This document shows positions 32,354 to 41,675 of a DNA stretch of 64,000 nucleotides, in pieces. Below the pieces are notes generated by a model, which did no database searches, was not told the DNA's origin, and saw only the letters and a list, made by a program, of their open reading frames with translations. The position numbers and the translations under genes are program-made. The DNA lies in assembly GCF_001307195.1 (NCBI RefSeq), contig NZ_CP012808.1, forward strand, positions 1,922,001 to 1,986,000. The letters run 5' to 3'. This DNA comes from Acinetobacter equi. Lineage in GTDB: Bacteria > Pseudomonadota > Gammaproteobacteria > Pseudomonadales > Moraxellaceae. Position 1 is the stretch's first letter. Every line of letters begins with the position of its first letter.

Positions 32354-32926
32354 ATGGAAACAATAAAAATTGGTTTAGTGTCTGTAAGTGATCGTGCATT
32401 TAATGGGGTTTACCAAGATCAGGGAATTCCTGCACTAAAAGATTGGTTAACAATGGCATTGAAAAATCCATTTATTTGTATAGAAAAACTTATTCCAGAT
32501 GAACAAGATTTAATTGAAAAAGTTTTAATGGATTTAGTTGATATTCAAAAATGTGATTTGATTTTAACGACAGGTGGAACAGGGCCTTATCCACGAGATG
32601 TTACACCTGATGCAACTTTGAATATTGCTGATCGTATTATTCCTGGGTTTGGGGAACAAATGCGTCAAGTGAGTTTACATTTTGTTCCTACAGCTATTCT
32701 TTCTCGTCAAGTTGGAGTAATTCGAGGAAATTGTCTTATTTTAAATTTACCAGGACGTCCTAAAGCCATTGCTGAAACATTATCTGGTGTAAAAACGGTA
32801 GATGGTCAAATTAAAGTTCATGGAATTTTTGCTGCTGTACCTTTGTGTATTGATGCAATTGGTGGACCTTATATTGAAACGCATCATCAAATTTCTGAAA
32901 CATTTAGACCGAAAAATTTTGATTAG
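32354..32926 (+). CDS. moaB: Molybdopterin adenylyltransferase-like protein (MoaB/MogA)
   Basis: A 190-residue MogA/MoaB-family protein with LTTGGTGPYPRDVTPDATL (about residues 74-92) and NLPGRPKAIAETL near residue 135, the molybdopterin-binding signatures. It adenylylates molybdopterin before MoeA acts. Without phylogeny MoaB and MogA cannot be distinguished with certainty. Confidence 0.85.
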   Translation: METIKIGLVSVSDRAFNGVYQDQGIPALKDWLTMALKNPFICIEKLIPDEQDLIEKVLMDLVDIQKCDLILTTGGTGPYPRDVTPDATLNIADRIIPGFGEQMRQVSLHFVPTAILSRQVGVIRGNCLILNLPGRPKAIAETLSGVKTVDGQIKVHGIFAAVPLCIDAIGGPYIETHHQISETFRPKNFD

Positions 32927-32942
32927 TTTTAGGAGTATGAGG

Positions 32943-33686
32943 ATGCATAAAAATATTGTATTAGGATTGGTATTATTGCTGTGGCAAACATCAATTTGTG
33001 CGGCTGAAATTACAGTTGCTGCTGCTTCAAGTTTAACCGATGCTTTTAAAGTAATTGCGCAAGATTTTGAAAAAAAATATCCAAAGACGAAAGTAAATTT
33101 AACGTTTGCATCATCAGGTATTTTATTACAACAATTACGACATGGTGCTCCGATTGATGTATTTGCAACAGCAGATCAACAAACCATGAATGAAGCACAA
33201 GCATTGTCATTGATTCAAAATCAAACACGTGTAAATTTTACATCTAATCAATTGGTTTTAATTGCACCTAAAAATAGTACGCTTAAAATTCAAAATTTAA
33301 TTGATTTAAATCAGGCATCCATTAAACGGATTGCAATTGGTAATCCTGCTTATACGCCAGCAGGACGATATGCACAAGCCGTATTAGAAAAGCAAAATTT
33401 GTGGAATCCTGTTCAATCTAAATTAATTAAAACTCAAAATGTACGTCATGCACTTGATTATGTAGCGCGTAGTGAAACACAACTTGGATTTGTTTTTTCT
33501 TCGGATGTTTTGAATCAAGCCAATAAAGTCAAAGTTGTTATGAATGTACCGACTTTAGAACCCATTCAATATCCGATTGCAATTACAAAGAACACTACAA
33601 ATAAATTAGAAGCAGATCAATTTCTAAAATATGTACAAAGTGGAGCAGGGAAGCAAGTTTTACAACGTTATGGTTTTAAACCCTAA
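32943..33686 (+). CDS. modA: Molybdate-binding periplasmic protein
   Basis: 247 residues from MHKNIVLGLVLLL; AGGAG is seven bases before this ATG and too close to the one six bases upstream. The signal peptide ends at about ICAA. The mature protein starts EITVAAASSLTDAF, the ModA ligand-binding N-terminus, with FASSGILLQQLRHGAPIDVF next. It delivers molybdate to ModB. Its stop overlaps the modB start (TAATG). Confidence 0.92.
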   Translation: MHKNIVLGLVLLLWQTSICAAEITVAAASSLTDAFKVIAQDFEKKYPKTKVNLTFASSGILLQQLRHGAPIDVFATADQQTMNEAQALSLIQNQTRVNFTSNQLVLIAPKNSTLKIQNLIDLNQASIKRIAIGNPAYTPAGRYAQAVLEKQNLWNPVQSKLIKTQNVRHALDYVARSETQLGFVFSSDVLNQANKVKVVMNVPTLEPIQYPIAITKNTTNKLEADQFLKYVQSGAGKQVLQRYGFKP

Positions 33687-34375
33687 TGCAAATGATATTG
33701 ATGGAACAAATAGAGCCAATTGTAATTGCACTTTGGCTCTCGTTGAAAGTTGCATTTTTTGCCACACTCATTAATTTTGTTTGTGGCATTTTATGTGCAG
33801 CATTTCTATTTAAATATAAAAATCGTTGGACCAGCTTACTTGAAAGTTTTTTAACATTACCAATGGTATTACCACCTACAGTACTTGGCTATTATCTATT
33901 AGTTTGCTTTGGTAGTCAGAGTTTCATTGGAGAATGGTTAGCATCTTATGGTATTCAGCTTATTTTTACTTTAAAAGGCGCCATTATTGCAGCCGCAGTT
34001 GTTACTTTTCCCTTGGTCTTAAAACCGATACAAGCTTCATTTGAACAAATTCCTCAAGCAATTTTAGATGCTTCTAAAATCATAGGTTTAAATGAATGGC
34101 AGCGATTGATTATTATTATTTTACCTATGGCATGGGAATCTGTATTAGCAGGATTATTACTTGGTTTTGCACGAAGTTTAGGAGAGTTTGGTGCAACATT
34201 AATGATTGCTGGAAGTATTCCAGGTAAAACTCAAACAATTTCTATTAGTATATGGGAAGCAGTTCAGGCAGGAAATGATCAACTTGCTTTTGCCTTGGTG
34301 GTGATTATTTCTATGGTATGTATTTTGATTTTATGGCTAGTAAAAGTGCTCAATTTACGGCATTGGAAACAATAA
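33686..34375 (+). CDS. modB: Molybdate ABC transporter permease
   Basis: A 229-residue inner-membrane permease with five to six helices. It carries the ModB pattern LTLPMVLPPTVLGYYLL (about residues 52-68) and the coupling motif ARSLGEFGATLMIAG near residue 170. It overlaps modA and is one base from modC. Confidence 0.92.
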   Translation: MQMILMEQIEPIVIALWLSLKVAFFATLINFVCGILCAAFLFKYKNRWTSLLESFLTLPMVLPPTVLGYYLLVCFGSQSFIGEWLASYGIQLIFTLKGAIIAAAVVTFPLVLKPIQASFEQIPQAILDASKIIGLNEWQRLIIIILPMAWESVLAGLLLGFARSLGEFGATLMIAGSIPGKTQTISISIWEAVQAGNDQLAFALVVIISMVCILILWLVKVLNLRHWKQ

Positions 34376-34376
34376 A

Positions 34377-35084
34377 ATGAATATGTTCAAAGAAAAATAC
34401 TGTAGATCGAATAATACAGATTGCCTTTATGATATCGCATTAAAAAAATATGCTCAGAAAGGTATTGAGTTATTGAATTGTGAAATGAAATCAAATGCAC
34501 AATCAATTGTCATTATGGGAGCTTCTGGGGCTGGGAAAACTTTATTTTTAAAAAGTTTAGCAGGATTATTACCTATAGATTTAGGTTATATTTATTTTCA
34601 AGATCATATTTTTTTAGACACAAATAATAAAATAAATATGCCAATAAAAAGTAGACGAGTTTCATATTTATTTCAGGAGTTTGCTTTATTTCCACATTTA
34701 ACGGTGGCACAAAATATTGCTTTGGCTCAGACCAAGTCAATTTTTAGTTTAAGAGAAAATCAGGCGAAAAAAATTGCTGAAAAATGGTTAGATATTGTCG
34801 ATTTATCTAGCTTTTCATCAAGCTATCCTCAGCAATTATCTGGTGGTCAGAAGCAGCGTGTTGCATTGGCTAGAGCATTAGCTGTAGAGCCGCAGCTATT
34901 ATTGTTAGATGAACCTTTTTCTGCATTAGATCAGCATTTACGTGCTGAGATGCGTGAATGGGTAAAAGATATAGTTCAACAGCAAAACATCCCAATGATT
35001 TTGGTCACACATGATATTGATGATGCTGATTATTTTGCAGATGAATTATGGATAATGGAACAAGGGTGTTTAAAAAAGAAATGA
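34377..35084 (+). CDS. modC: Molybdate ABC transporter ATPase, lacking the C-terminal regulatory domain
   Basis: A 235-residue ATPase: Walker A GASGAGKT (about residue 44), Q-loop LFQEFALFPHL, signature LSGGQKQR, Walker B LLLLDEPFSALD, then THD. It ends soon after the nucleotide-binding domain, so the molybdate-binding (Mop/TOBE) domain that brings typical ModC to about 350 residues is absent. It is the last gene of the operon before the T6SS insertion, so loss of the tail by that event is possible. Confidence 0.88.
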   Translation: MNMFKEKYCRSNNTDCLYDIALKKYAQKGIELLNCEMKSNAQSIVIMGASGAGKTLFLKSLAGLLPIDLGYIYFQDHIFLDTNNKINMPIKSRRVSYLFQEFALFPHLTVAQNIALAQTKSIFSLRENQAKKIAEKWLDIVDLSSFSSSYPQQLSGGQKQRVALARALAVEPQLLLLDEPFSALDQHLRAEMREWVKDIVQQQNIPMILVTHDIDDADYFADELWIMEQGCLKKK

Positions 35085-35195
35085 ATTTTAAAATTTAATA
35101 ATAAATTGCAACAAAACAAAAGTGTGATTCAATTTTATAAAAAATGTAAATGTGTTAAAATTAACCAAATTAATCATCTCATTATAAAATAACAA

Positions 35196-37814
35196 ATGCT
35201 GAATAATATTTTAATGGTCTTAGACAAGATTGGTTTAGGTACACAAAAACGTGCCTTGCATATTCAATTTTCTAATGCAGCACTGAATCAACAAGTCATG
35301 CTACAACGCATTGATGGAGAACATGCCATTAATGAAGGCTTGTCTGCGGAACTGATTTGCCTATCGACCAATCCCTATCTCGCGTTAAAAGAATTTATTG
35401 GCAGCCAAGTAGCAGTGGATCAGGTGACTGATGCCAGTCAATTGATTAGAACAACGGGGATCATTACAGAAGCCTCATTGGGTCAATCAGACGGTGCTTT
35501 AACGCTGTATCGTCTAAAAATGCAAGATGCAACAGCACTGTGGCATCAACGACGTAACAGTCGTGTGTTTATGAATAAAACCGTGGTTGAAATTGTCGAA
35601 ACCATTTTTAAAGAATGGCAGAGTAAAAGCCCACTTTTTGCAGCCAGTCTACAATTCGATTTAATTGGTCTGAAGAATACTTATGACACTCGACCATTTT
35701 CCATGCAATCAAATGAGAGCGATGCGGCATATGTAAAACGGTTGTTAGCTTCTGAAAACATTACATATTTTATTGATGAAGCCAACTATATTGTTGCTAG
35801 TCAAAACCAAGGGATCGAAGCACAAAAACTTCGCTTGATTGATGACAATGCCCAATTCCAAGCCCTAAGTCGTCGTAGTATTCGTTATCATCGTTCCAAT
35901 GCCACTGAAAAAACCGACAGTATTACCAGTCTGATTGCTCAACGTCAGCTACAACCAACGGCAATTCATGTGCAACGTTGGCAAGCGGATGCACTTTCAC
36001 AAGAAGAAGGTGCTGGCTCAGTTTTAAGTTCACACAAACATAGTCAAGTCCAAGACAATGCGAGTTTAAGCCTCGAACAGGCATGGACCATTTCACCGGC
36101 ATGGATCAGTGATTTAAAAGGTGAAGACCAAGCCACCAAATCTAGCAATGCACAAATTGAAAAACTCAATACCCAGTTAAACCAATACCAAGCCTTACAA
36201 TCGAAATATTTCACAGCACACAGCAGTGTTCGTGATACTCAAGTCGGTTATTGGTTCCAACTGAATGACCATCCAGAATTAGATCAAAACCACAGTGGCA
36301 GTGATAAAGAACTTTTAATTCTCCGCAAACGTTTTTATAACCAAAACAATTTACCGAAAGATTTAAAAGACCAACTCGAACGTCTACTCCAACAAAGCCA
36401 TTGGTCAAGCAGTAAAGACAGTGATCAAGAACGCCAAGCCAATGAACTGACTTTAATCCGTCGTAGTATTGCGGTTGTTCCTGAATATGATCCTCTACAG
36501 CATAGACCAACCGCCCATGTGCAACGTGCCAAAGTGGTGGGTGTGGAAGGTGAAGAAATTCATGTCGATGAATGGGGACGCATTAAAGTCCGTTTCTTAT
36601 TTACCCGTGCAGAAGATCATAGCCATGATAGTGGTGCAGGAGCAAATGACAATGACACCGACTCTGCTTGGGTGGATGTCTTAACCCCTTGGGCAGGTGA
36701 AGGCTATGGTGCACGCTTCCTGCCACGTGTGGGTGAGATTGTGGTGATTGATTTCTTTGATGGTGATGTGGATCGCCCTTTTGTGGCAGGACGTATTCAT
36801 GAAGCACAGAGAAGTCCGACCAAGTTTGATGTTAAAGGACAATTGCCTGATACCAAGAAACTCAGTGGTATTCGCTCTAAAGAAGTCGGTGGAGAAGGCT
36901 TTAACCAACTACGCTTTGATGATACGACAGGACAAATTAGTGCCCAACTGCATAGTAGTCATGGGGCTACCCAGCTTAACCTTGGAAATCTCAGTCATCC
37001 GAAAGAACAAGCGGAGAGTGATGGACGAGGAGAAGGTTTTGAGCTGAGAACGGATCAGTGGGGAGCGTTACGTGCTGGACAAGGCTTGTTGATTTCAACA
37101 CGTGGACAAAATTTAGCTGAAAAATGCATATTAAATTTTAGCCAAGTGATTAAAGATCTTACAAAGAGCCTTGAAGCATTGCAGACAATTTCAGAGAGTG
37201 CTAAATATCATCATGCAGAAGGAATGAAAGCAATAGAAGATATTGAGCAATGGCTGGATAATTTTAATCAAGATGAAAAAAATAAAAAATCTCCAATAAG
37301 TAAATATGGTCAACCATTTATATTTTTAGAATCAGTAGATCATATCGGAGTTTCATCTCAGAAAAGTATTATTATGCAGGCAAAAAACAATATTAGCCTT
37401 AATAGTATAAAAAATACTGAAATTTGCGCAAATGAAGAAGTTAATATTTCTGCGGCTGAAAAAATTAGCATTTTTGCGCATAAATTAGGTATGAAACTAA
37501 TTTCAGTTATGGAAAAAATTGAAATTCAATCTCAAGCAAATAATATTGAAATTTCAGCAGATAAGTTGGTAAATATAAGCTCAGTGAGTTCAGATATTAA
37601 TATACAGGCCAAAGGAAATATTACTATACAAACGGGTAATTCATTAATCAAGCTCACACCTTCAAATATTACTTTAGAAACGAGCGGAAAAATTGAATAT
37701 AAAGCTGGACAGCATGTATTTATGAATGGGAATCCAGTTCAGAAAGGATTACCTGTATTTTCAACAAAAGACTTAGAACTGGATAATAACGGTAATTTTT
37801 GGTTTTCAGGATAA
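35196..37814 (+). CDS. vgrG: Type VI secretion spike protein VgrG
   Basis: 872 residues. The N-terminal two thirds are the gp27/gp5-like VgrG core (LISTNPYLALKEFIG, HVQRAKVVGVEGEEIHVDEW, YGARFLPRVGEIVVIDFFDG). A DUF2345-like segment starts near GFNQLRFDDTTGQIS. From about residue 640 the sequence becomes AT-rich and Asn/Ile/Lys-rich: a long helix region, then beta-helix repeats ending NNGNFWFSG. The tail probably docks the effector encoded four bases downstream. The composition break suggests module exchange. Confidence 0.9.
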   Translation: MLNNILMVLDKIGLGTQKRALHIQFSNAALNQQVMLQRIDGEHAINEGLSAELICLSTNPYLALKEFIGSQVAVDQVTDASQLIRTTGIITEASLGQSDGALTLYRLKMQDATALWHQRRNSRVFMNKTVVEIVETIFKEWQSKSPLFAASLQFDLIGLKNTYDTRPFSMQSNESDAAYVKRLLASENITYFIDEANYIVASQNQGIEAQKLRLIDDNAQFQALSRRSIRYHRSNATEKTDSITSLIAQRQLQPTAIHVQRWQADALSQEEGAGSVLSSHKHSQVQDNASLSLEQAWTISPAWISDLKGEDQATKSSNAQIEKLNTQLNQYQALQSKYFTAHSSVRDTQVGYWFQLNDHPELDQNHSGSDKELLILRKRFYNQNNLPKDLKDQLERLLQQSHWSSSKDSDQERQANELTLIRRSIAVVPEYDPLQHRPTAHVQRAKVVGVEGEEIHVDEWGRIKVRFLFTRAEDHSHDSGAGANDNDTDSAWVDVLTPWAGEGYGARFLPRVGEIVVIDFFDGDVDRPFVAGRIHEAQRSPTKFDVKGQLPDTKKLSGIRSKEVGGEGFNQLRFDDTTGQISAQLHSSHGATQLNLGNLSHPKEQAESDGRGEGFELRTDQWGALRAGQGLLISTRGQNLAEKCILNFSQVIKDLTKSLEALQTISESAKYHHAEGMKAIEDIEQWLDNFNQDEKNKKSPISKYGQPFIFLESVDHIGVSSQKSIIMQAKNNISLNSIKNTEICANEEVNISAAEKISIFAHKLGMKLISVMEKIEIQSQANNIEISADKLVNISSVSSDINIQAKGNITIQTGNSLIKLTPSNITLETSGKIEYKAGQHVFMNGNPVQKGLPVFSTKDLELDNNGNFWFSG

Positions 37815-37817
37815 AAA

Positions 37818-40142
37818 ATGAAGTTTATATACCCACCTATAAAAAATTTAAACCCATCACCAAATACAAAAAGTTTAACTTTTGATAATCTTTTAACAAA
37901 TTCTAATTATTCTAGTGATCTAGGATCTTTTATTATAGGAAAAAATAAAGTATTCCATGGGGGGATTAATTTAGTTATACCAAATGAGCATGGATTACAA
38001 GCAGTAGCAGATGGACATATTATTGCATATAGAGTATCAAAAGAATGTCAAAGCATTGAACATGTAGATAAGAAGCAAAATACAAAATTAGAATTTTCTA
38101 ATAACTTTATTTTAGTTGAACATGATTTTGATCAATTTCAATATATAAAATGTTTAGATGACAGTTTGATAGCAAACCCATATGCAGGTTATAAATTTTA
38201 TACACTTTATATGCACATCATGCCTCTAGAAGAATGTATTAATCAGAAAATATTACCTGATTGGTTGGTTTTAGATAAAAAAAGTAATCCCGCGCTTATA
38301 CGCGGTGAAAAGTTAAAACCAAAAGTCTTAAGTTTTACAAAAGGATTTACAGTAGCAAGGACTGAACTAAGTGATAAGATCATTAAAATATCTGAAAAAG
38401 ATATAGTAAATATTAATGGTGAAAATTATTTGAATAAAATGCTTGATATGTATGATACATCGGACACACCAGTTATAGTGTTAGATAAGTTTTTTTCAAC
38501 GAATGATGTTGTTGTACTGGATGATCAGACAAAAATTTCCGTTAAAACGGGAGAGTTATTAGGCTATGCTGGAAAAAGTCAAGCGAGTAGTATTGATCAA
38601 AGTCAAGTAAATTTTATGCATTTTGAAATATGGTTAGACAGTATAGATTTTTTAACAAACAATATAATTAATCAATATGCAAGCTATATTAGTAATAATC
38701 TGAATTCTACTATGCCAAGAAATATAGTATTTAATAATTTAGATATAAGGTCACTAGGATATAGCTATATAAAAAGTAATAATAGGTATCTAACATTTGA
38801 ATCGCTTTGCTTTGTTGAGGAACCTACTACTACTGACATTTGCGCTAGAATAAAAGGGAGTTTAGATGCTCAAAAAGGTTCAATAAATCAGTTTTTAACC
38901 AGTGTATTAAATAATCAAAAGGAGACTTTGTATACAGATGCAGATTGGTTAACTAATCCTGCCAATAAATGGAAAATATATAGGCAATCTGATTTTTTTA
39001 ATATAGATGGTTCTATAAAAGAAAGTGATTTTAAAAATAAATATTCAAATTTTAAAGATTGGAAAAAGTTACAAGATAGGGCAATTATTAAATTAGAATA
39101 TTCTGAATGGGATAAAAAGTATTTTGATCAAAAATATAATTTTTTATTAACAAAAAAGAGCAAGTTTTTTTCAAAAATTGATGAGAATACATTTCAAACT
39201 TTAAAAAAATATCAAGAGTCCGTTAGTTTTTTAGATAAAACAGCAGGTTCTGGAATAGTACCAGAAATACATAGCTTATATGCTGTAAATCCTGTTGAGT
39301 TTTTGGTGCAAATGAAAAGATGTATGTTTCCGGGACCTCCCACAGCAAATACACATCTAGTCAAAAGGTTAATACAGTATGCTTTGGACGAAAATGTTTA
39401 TTTAGTCAAAAAATTATTAAAAAAGCTGGATAAATGGATTGCTGGTGGAAAAGATCGTGATTTAGATGGAAAATTCACAATATGGTTTGGATATAGGCGA
39501 GGTGTTGTTACAACAACGGCAGCAACTTCAATTGTTTATGAAAATGGGATAATACCACCAAATGTCACAGATTTTAAAATTGCTCAAAAAGTTGTGCGTG
39601 AATATTACAAGCATGCTTTAGAAGTTTTAGAGAATTTAAATTGTGAAAGATTGTGCTTTGCATGGGGGCAAGAAACAGGGGCTTTTGTATATCCATTTGA
39701 TTTAAATAAAAATATTCATTTAGGGCTTCAAATTTTTTATCTTACATCTGTAAATGTTACTAATCAAGTTAATATGCATGAAGACTTTAATATACCTACC
39801 TTTAGACGAGATCTTAATGGTGAAGTTGGATTTGTAAATTTATTTTTACATGAGGTTTTACATTTTGTGATAAAAAATAGTGATGTCACAGATCAATCAT
39901 TGCTATCTAGTATGCTTGAATATGAAGATGATTCTGATTATAAGTATTTAAATGATATTCATGTTGAATATTATAATATGTATAATACTTTTGTTCGTTT
40001 TTCAGCTTATGGCATAAGTGAGTGTTTGCAATTAGCTAAAGATATACCTTCTGCAACTTTATGTAATTCTGATAGTTATGCTGAGTTTTTTGCAGATGTA
40101 ATGGAACTAATTAGACCTACTATGCAATATAGAGGTATTTAA
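37818..40142 (+). CDS. Candidate T6SS effector with M23-like and HExxH metalloprotease-like domains
   Basis: A 774-residue protein directly after vgrG. Residues about 35-280 follow the M23 (LytM) peptidase plan: VFHGGINL (47-51), LYMHI, TGELLGYAG, NFMHFEIW (268). The second zinc ligand Asp is Asn51, and the first His of the HxH is Phe266, so this domain looks inactive, perhaps a peptidoglycan-binding module. The C-terminus has HEVLH (678-682), then SAYGISECLQLAKDIPSAT and NSDSYAEFFADV, similar to Asp-zincin (M35-type) metalloproteases. No signal peptide, as expected for T6SS cargo. The likely target is in the periplasm, because the neighbouring immunity-like proteins are exported. Confidence 0.7.
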   Translation: MKFIYPPIKNLNPSPNTKSLTFDNLLTNSNYSSDLGSFIIGKNKVFHGGINLVIPNEHGLQAVADGHIIAYRVSKECQSIEHVDKKQNTKLEFSNNFILVEHDFDQFQYIKCLDDSLIANPYAGYKFYTLYMHIMPLEECINQKILPDWLVLDKKSNPALIRGEKLKPKVLSFTKGFTVARTELSDKIIKISEKDIVNINGENYLNKMLDMYDTSDTPVIVLDKFFSTNDVVVLDDQTKISVKTGELLGYAGKSQASSIDQSQVNFMHFEIWLDSIDFLTNNIINQYASYISNNLNSTMPRNIVFNNLDIRSLGYSYIKSNNRYLTFESLCFVEEPTTTDICARIKGSLDAQKGSINQFLTSVLNNQKETLYTDADWLTNPANKWKIYRQSDFFNIDGSIKESDFKNKYSNFKDWKKLQDRAIIKLEYSEWDKKYFDQKYNFLLTKKSKFFSKIDENTFQTLKKYQESVSFLDKTAGSGIVPEIHSLYAVNPVEFLVQMKRCMFPGPPTANTHLVKRLIQYALDENVYLVKKLLKKLDKWIAGGKDRDLDGKFTIWFGYRRGVVTTTAATSIVYENGIIPPNVTDFKIAQKVVREYYKHALEVLENLNCERLCFAWGQETGAFVYPFDLNKNIHLGLQIFYLTSVNVTNQVNMHEDFNIPTFRRDLNGEVGFVNLFLHEVLHFVIKNSDVTDQSLLSSMLEYEDDSDYKYLNDIHVEYYNMYNTFVRFSAYGISECLQLAKDIPSATLCNSDSYAEFFADVMELIRPTMQYRGI

Positions 40143-40144
40143 TA

Positions 40145-40852
40145 TTGAAATATCTTTTATTAATTCTAATATGGAGTCTTATGATGATTGAATCATATGC
40201 AAATGAATATATTTATTCTAAGGATAAACAGTTTTTACCAGAAAAAATTGAAATAAGTGATCAAAAGTTTCAAAATGATATTTTTTCATATTTTAATAAA
40301 AATAATATTTTAAATGTAAATGATAGTTATCATAATTTTAAACCAGTAATAGCCTCTAAAATTTCTGTTAATCAAATAGATCCATTTAATTTAAAAGTAA
40401 ATGTAACTTTAATAAACAATAATAGAGATTGGTATATACCTAGATTTGAAGAAAAATCAATTTATAGTGAGAAAAAAATAATTATAATTGAAAAAAATGA
40501 TAAATTTAGATTAATTTACCCAGAATGGTGGCCAAGAAGAGAGAGAAGTAAAAACTCTCCGATAGTATATATACTAAAGAAAGATAATATTAGTTTACTG
40601 GCCAAATTTAATAAAGGTGATACTTATAAAATAGAATATATAATAAAGATTCCTACTATTGATGAGTCACAGTCTGAATTTAGTATACACTTTCTAGATG
40701 GGAAAATCCCTATAGAAATTTTTAATCGATATAGAAAAATAAATAATAATATTCTGCCAAACTTGGTCACTAAATCAAATATTGTGCAGGTTATTTGCAA
40801 AAGATTAAGTGATCATAAAGAAGATGGTTATACTTGTGAATTTAGGGAATAA
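40145..40852 (+). CDS. Periplasmic immunity-like protein, intact copy 1
   Basis: 235 residues from a TTG preceded by AGAGGT. It has a signal peptide (KYLLLILIWSLMMIESYA) and a mature periplasmic domain with NNNRDWYIPRFEEKS, IYPEWWPRR and a C-terminal CKRLSDHKEDGYTCEF Cys pair. Three bases after the effector and followed by two degraded relatives, it is the expected cognate immunity protein. The family is not recognised; inhibition of the effector is inferred from position. Confidence 0.65.
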   Translation: MKYLLLILIWSLMMIESYANEYIYSKDKQFLPEKIEISDQKFQNDIFSYFNKNNILNVNDSYHNFKPVIASKISVNQIDPFNLKVNVTLINNNRDWYIPRFEEKSIYSEKKIIIIEKNDKFRLIYPEWWPRRERSKNSPIVYILKKDNISLLAKFNKGDTYKIEYIIKIPTIDESQSEFSIHFLDGKIPIEIFNRYRKINNNILPNLVTKSNIVQVICKRLSDHKEDGYTCEFRE

Positions 40853-40858
40853 TAAAAT

Positions 40859-41568
40859 TTGAAAAATATTATTTTAATTATATTTCTAAGTTTATTTAGC
40901 TATAATGTTGTTGCAAAAAAATATATATATTCTAGTACAATTCAAGTTGTTCCTAATAAAATTGAATTAAATGACGAAAATTTTCAAAATGATATTTTTT
41001 CATATTTTAATCAAAATAATATTTTAAATGTAAGTGATGATTATTATAATTTTAAATCAGTATTAGTCTCTAAGATTTCTGTTAATCAAATAGATCCATC
41101 TAATTTAAAAGTAAATGTAACTTTAATAAATAATAATAGAGATTGGTATATACCTAGATTTGAAGAAAAGTCTGTTTATAGTGAAAAAAAATCTATTTAA
41201 TAAGTGATAAGAAGGAAATTATGAATGTATATCCAGAGTGGTGGCCTCGAAGAAAGAATGGAGCTAATTCACCGAGTACATATATTCTTCGACCTGAGCA
41301 TGTAGGATTATTTGCCAAATTAAAGAAAGGAGACAGTTATAATCTAGAATATATAATAGAAATTCCAAATAGCAATGAGAATTACTTTTATTTTAATCTA
41401 TTTTATCAAGATTATTCTATGCCTTATGTTGAAGTCCATAAAAAATATCGAAAATTAAATGAAAGTTTTTTTCCATTATTAATAACGAAATCAAATATAA
41501 TAAAAGTTAGTTGCAGAAGAATAAGTGATTATAAAGAAGATGGTTATACTTGTGAATTTAGGGAATAG
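40859..41568 (+). pseudogene. Immunity-like protein copy 2, frameshifted
   Basis: The 5' part (113 residues from TTG) and the 3' part (from about 41188; ATG at 41221) together match copy 1 along its length: same YFNQNNILNVSDDYYNFK, NNNRDWYIPRFEEKSVYS and VYPEWWPRR blocks. They are split by loss of one A in the A8 tract at about 41183-41190; nine As would give EKKIYLISDKKEI. Either slippage (possibly reversible), decay, or sequencing error. Confidence 0.7.
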
Positions 41569-41572
41569 AAAA

Positions 41573-41633
41573 ATGAAAAATATTATTTTAATTATATTTC
41601 TAAGTTTGTCTAGCTACACTATTGTTGCAAAAG
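41573..41633 (+). pseudogene. Immunity-like copy 3, 5' remnant
   Basis: Only the signal-peptide coding part remains (KNIILIIFLSLSSYTIVAK), nearly identical to copy 2. It is cut by the IS3-family element at 41634. Confidence 0.75.
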
Positions 41634-41675
41634 TGATGTGTGCTGAAATAACAGGACACTTCTACTTGGGAAATT

